Assembly: GCA_027924585.1 (NCBI GenBank)
Contig: BSBM01001719.1
Span: 11,737,001-11,801,000, forward strand
Reading direction: 5' to 3'
DNA from: Larix kaempferi
Taxonomy: Eukaryota; Streptophyta; Pinopsida; Pinales; Pinaceae
DNA: 64,000 nt
Each line of letters starts with the position of its first letter. The first letter of the stretch is position 1. Positions 44,901 to 57,939 of the stretch are shown in pieces. The notes beneath the pieces are model-generated. The model was not told the origin of the DNA and searched no databases. It worked only from the letters and a program-made list of their open reading frames with translations. Both the position numbers and the translations under genes were made by a program.

Positions 44901-47900
44901 GAGGGAAATCTAACTTCCATGAGGGTGTTGTTGGTTATAAATGAAGGTGAAGGGAATTTTCGATGGAGATCTCAGATATTTACGTGTATGGTTGTGGAGA
45001 GAAATAAATCTATGGTTTTGAAATCGGTGTTGAAAGAGGAGAATTAGAATGCAATGAATTGAACCAATTTCTATGTTTTCATGCCCTATGTAAATGAGGT
45101 ATGACTACATCATTAATATTTTATTTTTTAGTGTTATGTTGATGATCAAACAAGGTGGAAAACCCCTTTAATACACAAGTTTGTGATATTTTATAGAGAG
45201 TATAGTGGTGGACTCTTTGAGGAGAGAGTTGACCCCAATGATTAATCCTTGTAATGTCCCTAAAAAATGCACCTTTAATTTTTTTTTTATATAAGCTTCT
45301 AATTAGTCATAACACACATGATTCTATAAATTAACTTCAACACTGGTTAAATACTGATATTCTAACTTGTTTGTGTCTCGATTGGTTGATTTTTCTATTT
45401 TTCTCAATGTATTGTACTGGTTGGTTTCCTTTTTGCTTGACATAGAAAGGTCTATACATGATTGTTTATGTAATAACTTGGCATATCAGCTAACTCACTA
45501 TAATGATGATAATGATAATTACCCTTCGTAACTAGATTTGTTTTTTTTTATCTTAATTCATAATGATAATGGAATCATTTTGTCCTATGAGTGTTCAATG
45601 CTTGTCTTACATTACTCGTCATATGTTGGAATATTTTTTTATTGTCTCCATGGATGGATCTTGGTTCCATTATTGCCCGAGTTTACTTAGATTATTGTAA
45701 GTTAACACCATTTTCAAATGTCTCTGCAGGTGGGTTGATTGGTCGACGCTAGGCCTTACGGTTTAGCGTAAGCAAGGTTATAAGCACAACAATGTTTTAA
45801 TTTCTACCAAGTATAAAATTAGAAAGGGGAGCAAGGTCCCAATGTAAGGCGATCACAAGGTTGTGCCTAGCGAGAAGGACGCTTCGGGGTAACCACAAAA
45901 CCACTTTGGATTGTACTTCTGACCCAGTACAATCAGAGAGGGATCTCTCACTATTACAAATCCTTCTAGCTTAGGATGTTCAATCAAGCATATTCAGAAG
46001 GTCAGATTTCTGACAGGGCAATTTGTTTTTAAGGTTTTGGTAAGATAATCACGAGAGGGGCCCTTGGGAAATGGAGTCAAAACATAGCACGTATATCAAA
46101 TAACAGTGTTGCTGCATAGAATATCAAAACAGAGGCAAGATAGCCATCCATTTACAATCAAAAGGCTATTGTTTGGTGGTAAGGGAAGAAGAAATGAACA
46201 GTCCATTAGCATGGGCGTCTCATAAGGGAAAATCCAATGCCAACTTTAATAGTGGAAGAGTTTCGTGAACACTTGAAATTAAAAAGACAAAGAATGAGCG
46301 CATGAATTATGTCTTAATCTATACTTATCCAAGCATGAAAAGGAACACAATATGGAAAAGAGAAACAAGAAATACATTCACATAAGAAGAAGAAAATACA
46401 GACTGCAAGATAGATGACACATGAATCTCTGTCAAACACCAACTACAACACTGCAATTCTATTAAGGATTATGTATCAAAACAGAACTCATCCTTCTCAG
46501 GTCTCGGCCCACTAATTTTCCAACCCTTTGCTACCTCTATTACATGCAAATTTATAGGCCCATAGGCTCGAAATTTATAACAGAAAATAGTTATGGCTGA
46601 TTCGACACCTAAATGGCCCAGTCCACCACCCTTGAAAGCTAATTACAACAGAGAATGAAAATCGATAGACAAACATGATCCACTTTGCAGGTGTCACTGC
46701 ACGATTGTGGACTATAATGGCCCCTCGATATCTGGCAGGCCCTAAGAGGCCTCAAAAATATAGGAATATTACATATTTGAAACAGACAGATGTGACAGGA
46801 AACAAAATATCATGAACAGGCCTCCATCTTACGCTGGAGATATTACATGGCCTTGCTGGTCAAAGAAATCCTCCACTTTGAGGGAATCAGCCACCTATGC
46901 TTCTTCTGCTAAAGGAGGAGGTGTCGCTTCCTCGGTGGGATTATGAAATCTTCGAGAAACTCTATAGTTTGGTGAGTGGGATGCTCAACCTTCTGAACCC
47001 CTTTCCTTTTCTTCCGGTGAGGTTTCATGGGCACCTGTCGCTCTTTGGGCTCCTCGGGCTCGTTTGCTGAACTTTTATCTACACAGTCGAATTTCACAAG
47101 GGATGATGGAATGTGGTCATCCTCCACGTCGGACCATGCTCGCTCGGGCATAAAAATCACTTTGGCCTCTTGATTTTCCTCCATGACCGAAATCTCAACT
47201 GAAAAAACCAAGTCCTTTGAGCCTGCCACCCTTTTGAATTTGGACGTGAACAGTAAACATTGGGAGTCTTCTTATAACAAACTGGTGATTAGGATAATCA
47301 TTTGCATGATTTCCCAACAGGACCCCTCACACGCTGCAAGATGATGACTGAGCTCCAGTGTGGCGTTGGAAATATTTGACTAGACTCTCACGTTGAGTGG
47401 AGGGCATATGAAGGATCTGATGTGGCCTTTTCTCTCTGGACCATCATTCGACAGCAAACACGCCTTTCAACTGTTGATATCGACCCTTACTCACCTCCAA
47501 TCCATTGAACGGTGGGGTCCCTACCATACTTCGCAAAATCTGGGGTTGCTGCTTATTTGCGCTAGTTCATTTTGCCAACTTACTCTCTGCCGTATATCTG
47601 AACTCCGTCGGATCTGGGCCATTGAAACGTGAGCCCCTCTACCAAAAGTTCACAAATATGAAAATTCCCTTTCTTCGCGCAAGTCAAATCTACGAAGTAT
47701 TTCCTGTCTATTGATCTACATCGTCGACCATCAATCTAACCCCAACATGCACACGGGTTACACATGCGGCCTCCGCTTAAACCACCGCCACTTTTTCCGT
47801 GAGATTGCTTCTCAGCCATGGATCTTCCTCGTCACGTATCTCTGCCTTCCAAGCGCGCCATTATTTAACTGAGGTTGTATTTTTCCATTTTAATCCTTTA

Positions 47901-49060
47901 TGCCATGTTTAGACCTATGATTTGATCATTTCATCCCTTGCGCAACAAATATTGATCAAGCTGCCCCACCTAGCATTTCTCAGGGCCACTTTGCTCCAAC
48001 CCCCGATACTTTCTCCATTTACTTCAGGGTCTAATCCTCCACTTTATCCAGCACAAAACTGGTGTTAACAAAGAGTAGGGTTTTTCCATCACATTCACAA
48101 TTTTTCGTGTATCCTTGAGTCTAATGCGATATTTCTATAGGAGATGGAAGCATAGGATTCCTCTTTGCATTTATTTTGGAAATGACCTATACAAAACCAA
48201 ATCTATGCTCTTGATCTGTAGTATCACACTTGGGAGGAGGCGACTTCAAGGCGTTGGCTTGATCAGGTAAGATTCTTCTCTCTCGTTGTTGGTATTTTAT
48301 GTGGAGAGATTTATGTCTGCGTCCCTTTTTCATATTGTTTGACCTTTGGTTTGTCCCTTGTGCAAGGTGAAATTCCACGACGTTTATCACCTGTGAAGGT
48401 GTTGTTCTAATGCGAAAAGATCAGGGTAAGCTCATGGAATCTCATGGACCTGCTTCCCTCTATGAAGGAACATATGGAGATGTGGTTCTCATTTGTGGTT
48501 TGATTGTTCTTAAACACTGTTTGGTTTCTCTCCTGGAGAGACAAGGAATTATTTAGTGGAGATTTTTTTTGGTTGCATGTCTGTAATCATTTTTTCCATC
48601 CTTGGGGTTTTCGCTGTAGCGATTTTATGCTCAGGATTTATCTACGAGTTCTAATTCAATGTAATAATGCCTTCTGGAATTTTTTCCGAATGTTTTGTTT
48701 TTGTAAACTATGTTTTGGAAAGCGAAATGCTTCATGGTTTTAAGTATGTAAATTAAATGAAATTATCTGCGTTGTAAGGCGTGTTGCCTCTCAGTTTTGG
48801 TGTTTCCCTGTAATGTATGTTTAATAACAAGAAATTTACTATTTTCGAGCACCTATACGCTGTTGTTGGGCGTTGATACTCTGTGGTTTGGTATCTATAC
48901 TATGTTTTGGGTTTCATCGTTATTTCCAAAATGTGTAAGGTTGTGGAGACTCTCGCATATGTTGTGATTTGATTGTTCTGTGAGTGTATTAAAAACCTGA
49001 GGAAGTTGTTTTCTAGTCAGAGCTTGAACGTGACCCTGATTTTAGTTCGGATTTTTCTCT
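41940..49060. other. AT-rich intergenic stretch, no gene supported
   Basis: Only short frames occur, none with a recognisable domain. The longest clean frame (46909-47229 minus, 106 codons) is Glu/Lys-rich with a basic RKKRK patch and cannot be assigned. The part 47300-47900 is less AT-rich and has a small frame at a good-context ATG near 47818, but nothing continues it. TGTAATGTCCC at 45249 looks like an LTR start without a matching end. Confidence 0.5.
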
Positions 49061-49064
49061 TTTC

Positions 49065-49385
49065 TACTCTATGGGATTTGATCCCTGGTCATTCGCTTAA
49101 AGAGTGACCCTTCCTATGTATGAGCTACAAATATATCCTTGTGGGAATCGATCCCTGGTCCAACGCTGGAAGCGTGACACTTGGATGTGTGTGAAATTGG
49201 AAACGATTCTTTATGGGATTAAATACCTAGTGGACGATGAAAGCATGACCCTTTCCTGTATGTGAACTGAGAGCGATGGGTTTCTATCTTTGATCAACAA
49301 GAAAAGCATGGTCCTTGAATGAAAGTGATGGGATTCAATCCCAGATCAACACTGAAAGAGTGATCCTTGACTATGTGAACTGGAG
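49065..49385. repeat. Degenerate tandem repeat, about 65-70 bp, 5 units
   Basis: GGGATTCGATCCCTGGTCAACG-like boxes near 49074, 49145, 49217, 49280 and 49330 are each followed by GAAAGCRTGACCCTT and TATGTGAACTG. It is non-coding. Confidence 0.75.
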
Positions 49386-52348
49386 TGAGTGTAAGACTTA
49401 ACTTGAGTCCATTCTATGTCTTAGGTTATGACTAAGGGAAGTTTTACTCTCGTCCTGCTTTGGGCATGGGTAACAGAATATTTGAAATTCTATTTTATAT
49501 GTGATGTTTGAATGAAAGTAATGGTATGATTTATTTATTTAATATAGTTTTCATATTTTATGTGATGACTGTCGTTTTGATGGAGTGTTGGTTTAAGATT
49601 TAAGATTTCTATTTTAATATATATAATTTATAAATCTATATTGCTCCCCCTATTTAGAGTTTAGGGACTTGGTCGTGGACTCCAGTTTCTAGGATTCTCT
49701 CTCTATATAGGAAAAGTTAGGATCTTTCTCGTGAGATAGGATGGATAGATATGATATTAGATTTTAAACACTAGTTTGGGATTAAAAGTGACCCATGTAT
49801 CATGGATAATTAATTCTTCCAATGATTCTATGTAAACCTTAAATTGAATTATGAAAGCTTGTAAATTAAATCCGCATGACTAATAATCGAAATTGACCAT
49901 ATTTAGCAGCATTTAATTCTACAAAATGGATTAATCTACGGGATAACCTAATCCGATTTTTATGAACAGATATATCATATTTACATTACATCACAGTATA
50001 TAGTGCATGAACAAAATATAAAGAGACTGTAACATCCCAAAAATTCACAAAAATTTAAAATTTTATGTGTAGCATTAAATGCTTATATTTGTTATGCAGA
50101 AGTATAATAAATGAATATTTGCTTAATTAAACGACATCCTAGATTGTATTAGGATGACACCTTCCTCAATTTGTCGTCAAAGTTAAATACATGTTACGTC
50201 GAGTATGACTATTTTGTCATAATATACTTTTTGCTTATGAATGATTAAATGCATGCTTGTCATTACTGCTGGATGTCTTAACCTCATTTTTGTTTTTAAT
50301 TAAAGATGGCTACTTATTTAAATCTATAACATCGTAGATTTACTATGGTACTGTTTTATTTGTTAGTACTAGCTGTATGTTTTCTTGATGGTGAAGAGGT
50401 CCTATGGGTACCTTGAGGCTTACTTAGCTGTTTAGCTAACGTTCTCGAACTTCTGTCACAGATCACAGGTAAGAGAGAGACTTCTTTCTGAATCTCTAAC
50501 GATGTATGTCAAAAGACTTTACTTAACTTCAATTTTCCTTGATAATAGAATGTATAGAGAACTTGTCTTACTCAAGGGTGAGATCTACCCTTGTTTCGAT
50601 CATTGACTTTAAAGGTTTGTAATTTATTATTGTCTTGTATAATTACTTACATTTCCATAGCATTTAAGCTTCATGATCAAGATCATGCTTATGCCATTTT
50701 GTTTCAGTTGTAGTTAGTCACGGCTTGATATATTTTAACATTTAGTAAAGCTTCTATACAAGGTCAAACCTTACACTAAAGGTTTTAGACTAGCGCTAAC
50801 ATAAGTGTTAGAACTATTTATAATTATATGCATATATGCTAATGCTAGAATTTGTAATCCTTATGCATCTATACTATCGCTTCATATTATAAACTATATG
50901 CACAAACCTTATGCTTTATGCATAGTATGGCATCTTCGCTTTACCAAGAGTCGAAACTATACATTATAAACTTAACTATATGCCTAACATACTATTCGGG
51001 CTATTCTATTAACTCTAATTAGAAACTATATATTATGAGTTTGATTATAAGCATAACATAGTATACGTTGAAGCAATAGTGAAGACCATAACTAATGTCT
51101 CGGTGGATCATGCGTTGGCAAGCACTCGTAACCGATAGCTATTGCATTTAAAGTTCATTAAAAATGCTTTGGTGGAATGTATGTTGGCATCCCTCGTGGC
51201 AGGGCTCCACGTGAAGTTTCTTGGTCTTTGTGTTTAAACCCTAACTAGGTTTTGACTACACGACGAGGCCACAACCTGGAGCATTCATTTTTGCAAAGAG
51301 TAATGGTGGAGAGGCTGACAAGCTCTCGGTTTCTTAGGGTTTGTAACAACGGTTTGCAAGCATCTCTGCCGAGGTTCGATGTCGAGACCTGTAACTTCCA
51401 TTTGTTTTTACCAGCAGGCTATATGAGCCAAGCCATTACAGAGCTGTATCTTACTGCATTCGATGGTGAACCGTTCAACTACAATGTTGATTCCGAATGG
51501 CTAGATATGTTTCCAAGGTGATCAGGCGAGCTACGAGAGTTTGCAGGTAATGTGTGGTCATCCCACGGTGTTTCGTTGAATGTTTAACATTAATGATGCT
51601 TAAGTTTTTAAGTCTGACCTATGTTAAGTTTTAACCACTTATTTGTGTTATTCTGGCAATTTCTTCCTCAACATTCGTTTTAATTTTAGCCATACAAGGG
51701 TAAGAGCTTTAAAAGCCATGGTAAGCCTTGGTGACTCCCTTGTGGGCATCTTTTGTACTCAAAATATTTGTGGTAAAACTTTGGCACAATGCCAGTCTTC
51801 GTTTGGTTCAACCGAGAATTCGGTTTTTGTTTTAAACTTTTGTGTTTACCTTCGTTGTAAATATCTAAGCCGTATGGCATTTTTAGTACAGGGAGGGTTG
51901 AACCGTCGACCTGTCTTACGTTGGTTTTTCAACGCTTACTATGTAAAAATTTATTGATAAATACATATGTTTTAGCTTGGAAAATAATTCAAAGGGTTTT
52001 ACTCTCAACATTTTGATAATTTTGGAAAAGAGAGGTTTTGATAAACCTTCATTGTAGTTAGGTTTTTAAGCTCGGTTCTATTTTACGAATATTAGTTTGA
52101 AGGGAGGGTTGAACCCTCAACCTTGCATTGCTTCCTTTTGTATTGTTATGTGTATAAGATTTAATGGATAATACATAAGGTTTTTGCAATAATTAACTGA
52201 AGTTTTAAGATGGAAAACCTGAGAGAATGCTCTCGGCATTCGTTGTTATTTTGTAATGTTATTTGGTAAACAAAGTTAGGTCAGAGCCCGACGTTGTGGT
52301 TTGAATGGTTATAATGTTTAGAGTTATTTATAAAAAAAAATCATAAGG
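49386..52348. other. Intergenic stretch, no gene supported
   Basis: AT-rich. TGTAACATCCC near 50032 resembles a gypsy LTR start with no end found. A frame at 51252-51521 (89 codons, FHLFLPAGYMSQAITELYL) is isolated and unassigned. GGGAGGGTTGAACC occurs near 51890 and again near 52103 as a weak dispersed repeat. Confidence 0.5.
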
Positions 52349-53980
52349 AAATATGTAACATCCCCTCCTACCATACCAGCATGATAGAGAGGACGTGGTG
52401 CTAAAACCGGGCATCTAGCCCCATGAACTTTTAACTAAGCATTCACATAATATAAAAGACATATGGAGTGTGTAATTATAAGAAAAAAACACAGTGGAAA
52501 TAATATCAATGACACATCCATAATACATTCACGATATTCATCAGATAAATAAATGCAAAGTTAACACAAGAGAGTACTTATCTTATAACAGTAGTCCCAA
52601 GCAACTGGCTATGCAACTGCAACGTTCCACCCAACCATAGGCCAGTTGTGCTTATCAACCTCTTGATGCAACTACCACCCCCGAGCTGGGCATGATTTCT
52701 ACAAGGGACCAGGGAATAGTAGACTCACACATAGCCAAGCACACACCAAGATGAGCCAAGACAATCTACAATTGGGTTTATCAGGCTGCTAGGAAATGGA
52801 AAAGAAGAATTGCTAAGTTAGTGAGCTCAACCACAGAGCTAAGGATACCCCTCCCAGATCTATTCAGCTTGGCACTCACAATGCCTACACACCCAACACA
52901 AGGAAGTATTCTCTTCACTGCCACACAGTCCCTCAAGCCATACCTTCCTTTCTAGTGCTCTCAAGGTGTGCATAGAAAAGTAGCCAAATCCCTCCTGATC
53001 TTCTTGAGAGGTTACTCCCTTCACTAGGTTTATCAAGCCAATTCTGTCCACTACTAGTCCAAGCTTCTTGCTCACAGGTTCAAATCAAAACCGGGATGCA
53101 CATAACAACAGAACCACACTTATTGGGCATGATAAAACGTTTTTACAGGGAGATTCCCACAGATGGGGTTTTCATTAGCTTCAGAAAAATGTGGGAAACC
53201 CAAAAACGAAACTAGAAGATGGGGAACAATCTTGGGAAGCCAAATCTGTTTTTAGAAAAACGTCCATGGACATTCTGAGGCAAAAACGACCTCCATAACA
53301 CTCCCAAATCGTGGCCCTTCTCTCCCAGCTACTGTCCAATGAAAATACGAGCTCCCAGGCATGGAAAAATGCAAAACAATTGGTAAAAACGTGATGAGGA
53401 AAGACGCAGTAGTTCAGACTGCATGAGAGAGGAGAGACTGACTGTTCAGAATGGCTTTGGGCACCATTTCGTGGGTGTTTTCTTGCCCAATAAGAAAAAA
53501 CATGAATTTCTAAGTTGATGGCTTGCCCATGCACGAAATTGGGTGCCATACCTCTTCATTCCCAAGGCATTAACTGCCTCAACCAACTCTAGGAAGAATT
53601 AAATGATTGGGTGCATAACCCAAAATGGGTAGTTGAGGGTTTATGGGTTTTCTCATTGACACACGGATTAACACCATTAGCTCAAGGGTTTGAATAATTT
53701 CCCTCCCTATTCCTTGTAGAATCATGCCCCATCTCTTTGTTGCATTGCATAGCTAGTTGTGGGTTTTTTCATTAAAATTCGTATTTACATGATGTCTTAA
53801 TTACACTGTGCCCATCTTAGCACAAGAACCATAGGCATCTATTCCTTTAATTGTCGATACATAAAACGCTAAATCAATGGTGGGGCCTTGGCCTTGAGCT
53901 CCTCACCATGATTAAACAACAATATTTACATCATTTACGATTTAACACAAAGGGGGTCAAAATGGGGACATTACAAAATA
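52349..53980. mobile_element. Probable solo LTR with AAATA duplication
   Basis: The element proper is 52354-53975 (1622 bp), from TGTAACATCCCC to GGGGACATTACA. It is flanked by AAATA at 52349-52353 and 53976-53980. The ends are typical of plant Ty3/gypsy LTRs. No coding region, primer site or second LTR is inside, so a solo LTR left by LTR-LTR recombination is likeliest. A short non-autonomous element is the alternative. Orientation is unknown. Confidence 0.75.
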
Positions 53981-55436
53981 TGATAAACCCTACCAAAAAT
54001 ACTTACTGTGTTTAAAGTTTTATTGTGGCTATAATAAGGGTTTCTAACTTTGCACAATTGCATAGCAGGAGCCTTTACAGGTTGTAATGTTAGATTTATA
54101 AAAAAATGCATACCGGCTGGGTGATACCTTAGGGTATCGAACCTTGTTCTCATAATACTTCTTCGTTTTGTTATACAAATGCAATGTTATCATAACAATT
54201 AAAAAGTATAGCTGATGAATAGGGTTTAAACCATGGGACAATTGACATCCTATTAGAGTTGTTGTTTGTTTGGTAATTCTTGGTATATTTTAATGGTTTG
54301 GATCAATGATAATTCTTATCGAGAAGTTTTACAAGACTTCTGTGTAAAAATATTTAAGTGAATATTTATGTGGAATAAGATACGATTAGGGTATTGCATC
54401 ATCATTGTTTTTAAATTGTTTCTCTGTGATGTTTTTAAGAGATAAGTCGATACGGATATTTACATTTTCTATAGTTAAAATTTATAAAAGAGAAATAATT
54501 ATGAATTATTTAAGGACTCTGTCCTATTTGGTATGATTTCTAAAGTAGGGTTTTATAAGTACAATTTTCTATGTTATAATAGCTTACACAGGTCTATAAA
54601 AACTAATGGTTCTATTGCTAAGCTATGTACATAAATACAATTCTATCATTCTAATTTATTTACATTATCACTATTCAAATCTATTTTAATTTCATATCCC
54701 CTGTACTAAAGTACGGCACTAAAAATAGTGTGTGGAAAAATACAGGGAAGCATTTCTATTCTATCATTCATCTTTTAAATTTTAACTTCCCATTTAGCAT
54801 TTTAACCTAGCAGATAATGGATTTTCAGAGTAGATAATACTTCAAAAACAAAACATTTAATAACAGTCAAGATATCTAAGACCTAATAGAAAACCGATAA
54901 CATGATTGCATTCATTTCTTCAGTAATATACTTAAACAGAAAGTAAATAAGATAACACAATTTGAACCTGGTAACTATAGAAGAGACAAACAACCAAAGG
55001 ATCCCATTCCACCCAACCTTTTCCTGAAGACAGCCAAGCTACTTGTCTTAGGACCCCCGAGCCTATTCAATGAACCACCAGGACGAAGATGTTGTGTGGA
55101 GAAATGGAATAAATTCCTTTGCAACTCAGCAGTAGTACTTGACAGTAGTACTTCTACTTTTAGCAATATTGAACTCAGCAATGTGGTTGCACTATTTCAG
55201 AATGCAGTCTTAACTCACTCAATCACTTCTAACCTTCACCTCATCGAATCTCTTGTATTCTATTGTCTTTCACAATTCATAAATTATCACAAGGTAGGAA
55301 TTGAATAGCCTCTTGCTGAATTCGATGGGTAGATAAGCATGCCTAGGTCTTTGGTCAATTTTCTTTAGTAAATGAGCCACCTGCTCGGTTCCACTTTCTC
55401 AGGGAACATGACCATAAAAAAATGGAAGTTGCCCCC
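53981..55436. other. Intergenic stretch, no gene supported
   Basis: AT-rich with short unassigned frames. Element D begins at 55437, after the C-rich TTGCCCCC. Confidence 0.5.
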
Positions 55437-56125
55437 TGTTGCTTGGTTTTTCAACCAAGTATGTGCAAGGATGCACCTACTAACTTGTAGTAGCAGTCTT
55501 CAAATTGAAAGCAAAAACAACTATAAACTAATCTAAATCTAACATGTGCATATAACAATAAACTTGAAAAGATTAAGAACAAGAACAAGAAACGAAATAA
55601 AAAATGACTTTTGTATTGCAATACCTCAAATGGTGAGGATGTTTGGTGTTGAGCAGCTCCAAGGTTGAGATGCTCCAGGCTCCAATGGTCTCTTCTCCAA
55701 GATTGCTACAATGGTCAAAGAACTCAAGAGAGATTTTGACAGCATGAGGATATGATGATGGATGGATGGAAAGTGAGGATCCCCTACCACCTTTTTATAG
55801 TTTTTGGTGGTGGGGAATACCATTATGGTTTTGAGAAAACCAATGGTATTGACCAACATGGTTTAGGTACCTTTTTCCCTCTTTTTTCTTTTTTTGAATA
55901 TTTTTGATATTTTTATTCCCTTTTAATATTTTTGGGAATTCTTGACCCTTTTTTAGGGTTTTTTATGTTTTTTGAGGAAAAATATATATTTTGAAGGGAA
56001 AAAGGGTGTATTATGGTCATTTTGGTGACCTGTTGATGGCTTTAGAGGCTCGAATGGTGGAAAAGTGGACAAAAGGGTTATGTGAATAAGGGAATGAGTT
56101 AGTGAGCACTTTTTGGGTGTTAACA
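55437..56125 (-). repeat. 3' LTR of element D
   Basis: 689 bp, from TGTTGCTTGG to GTGTTAACA on the plus strand. The palindrome ATACCATTATGGTTTT...AAACCAATGGTAT near 55818-55850 and the minus-strand TATAAAAA near 55793 are kept. Confidence 0.92.
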
Positions 56126-56138
56126 GATTACCCCCTGA
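56126..56138 (-). other. Polypurine tract of element D
   Basis: The minus strand reads CAGGGGGTAATC before the LTR. Confidence 0.85.
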
Positions 56139-57420
56139 TGTGTAAGGGCAGGAGCTCATTATATGGCCGATAGACATCATAGTTCTTTTTTTTTTTCCTG
56201 GGGTTTGGAGTAGAGAAGAGATCGGTTGGAGACTGGATCAACGGCCCCTTGGAAGCTGTAAAAAACAAAAAAAATATTACATGGCCTCAATATGAATGAG
56301 GGATAATCTCTGATAATGGACGAGGTAGGCATACCCATGCTTGTATCAAGACATATACATAACAATTAGTCCCAAGAAGGGGGACCTGAATAATACATAA
56401 AAAATCTGTTCGTACATCATAATGGTCCAAAGGGGACACAATGCTGGGACATACTCATGGTCATATCATGACTGATCTGAATAACTGCTACACTGGAAAA
56501 AAATGTAACAATCGTTCTGAAAAAGGTATCAGAAGGGTTGATGAACTGCTAAACCTGAAGGTGTCCAACATCTATAGGGACTCAACAACTATGAGTCAAC
56601 TCTGAGGAGTATATTTAACTGTATACTCGAGGGAGTATAAAATTGGGGTACATCTGAATACTATCGCCATGCGCAACTTGGATATCTATAGGAAAATGTA
56701 ACTGGTTGTTTCCATAAGTAGACTCTCAAATGTGGAAGAATCAGGTGGTATCTGGGGTCTTCAACAAATAACTGAAAGGACCAATACCCTGTGCTAGTCT
56801 CAACAATGCAATCAAGGTGTTAAAGTCGAGCATGTGAGAAACAATCATTTCGAGAGGCATTGAGGACTCCTTTCAAAATGATCCGCAGGCACTCATCGCT
56901 AATGGTGATGACTCCAAGGCACAGGGACCTCTAGGTCTATCCTCTGGAATAAATTTGGTTGGCATCGATAGAGGGAGACCGGAAACTATCAAGGCAATGA
57001 TGTTTCCTTGATAGGAGTCCGAGGTGTAGAACTGAAGTGTGATAGTACTGATGGTAGGACTGACATATTATGGGGATGGGAAATAACTGGGGTCATAGAG
57101 TGGGTGGACTCAAACTTCCTTTGTTCAAAGCATGATGACATGGTTGACCTGGCAGCGTAGGAAACTGACTTGTAAGTGCGGGGATCATAGCTTTAAGGAC
57201 TGAAGGGTATGTATTGTAGATTGGAGTGACTCTGGGGAGGGTCCAGCTAATTGACGCTGTAGGGGGCACATCGGGGTCACACACTGTAGAATACTCTGAA
57301 CAAAGGCGACCAAAATGGGGAAGCTTCCATATGGGTAGACATGATCTGTTGTGGCGCCGAGAAGCACCATTGGGTTCTTCTTCGTAGTTTTAATGAGCTC
57401 CAAGAAGGCCGGATAAAAGT
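56139..57420 (-). other. Conserved 3' region of element D
   Basis: Homologous to 32403-33668 (B) and 2054-3339 (A). The minus frame 57185-57403 matches the B frame 32403-32702 and ends identically. Other frames are broken. Confidence 0.6.
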
Positions 57421-57935
57421 GTGCTCTGAAATGGTACTATCCTGTGGATTTGTACGAACCCAGGACTGTTCATGCTCGTAAGTGCTTTCATTTTTAAGGA
57501 GTCTAAAAATGATAAGAAGACTCTGCAGTGGTGGTGGAGTACCGTCCTGTGGATTTATACGAGTCCAAGACGGTGATTGCTCGTGGTTGCTTTCAATTTT
57601 AGAGAGTCTGAAAGCAGTAACTAGACTCCATTGGTGTTCTTTTTCGTAAGTTAGTCTCCAAGGCCCGAAAAAGCATAAAATGATGCAAATGGAGAACTCT
57701 TCTAGCCAATGTGACTAGAGTATTCATTTTTCGTAAGTAGTCTACAAGGTCCGAAAAAGGGGTAAAATTATACCAGGTAGACGCCCTTTCAAATACTTTT
57801 AGAAAGCATGAAAGGAAGCAAGGTTGCTCAACGATATTTTCATTATTTTAGGAGTCAGAAAAGAGCTTAACAGAAACTCCCTAAGTGCCTTTTTCGTAAA
57901 GGAATTGCTCGGCCCAAAAAAAGGATAAAATTATA
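57421..57935 (-). repeat. Hairpin series of element D
   Basis: CTTTTTCGTAAGTTAGTC...GGCCCGAAAAAG at about 57639-57675 is followed by comparable modules near 57725-57762 and 57890-57926. GAGTCTGAAAGC...CTAGACTC near 57605-57628 is another inverted repeat. Confidence 0.68.
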
Positions 57936-57939
57936 CCAA

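Noticed and set aside
45249-46850. LTR or element from TGTAATGTCCC to GGAGATATTACA
   Set aside because: No matching target duplication and no internal retroelement features.
46909-47229. 106-codon Glu/Lys-rich ORF as a gene
   Set aside because: Low-complexity composition and no recognisable domain; could be chance.
50032-51460. LTR starting TGTAACATCCC
   Set aside because: No end with a matching duplication; the best candidate (CATTACA near 51452) has GAGCT against GAGAC.
51252-51521. 89-codon ORF as a host gene
   Set aside because: Isolated, no domain recognised, no exon partners seen.
51885-52125. tRNA genes suggested by GGTTGAACC boxes
   Set aside because: No acceptor stem or anticodon arm can be completed around them.
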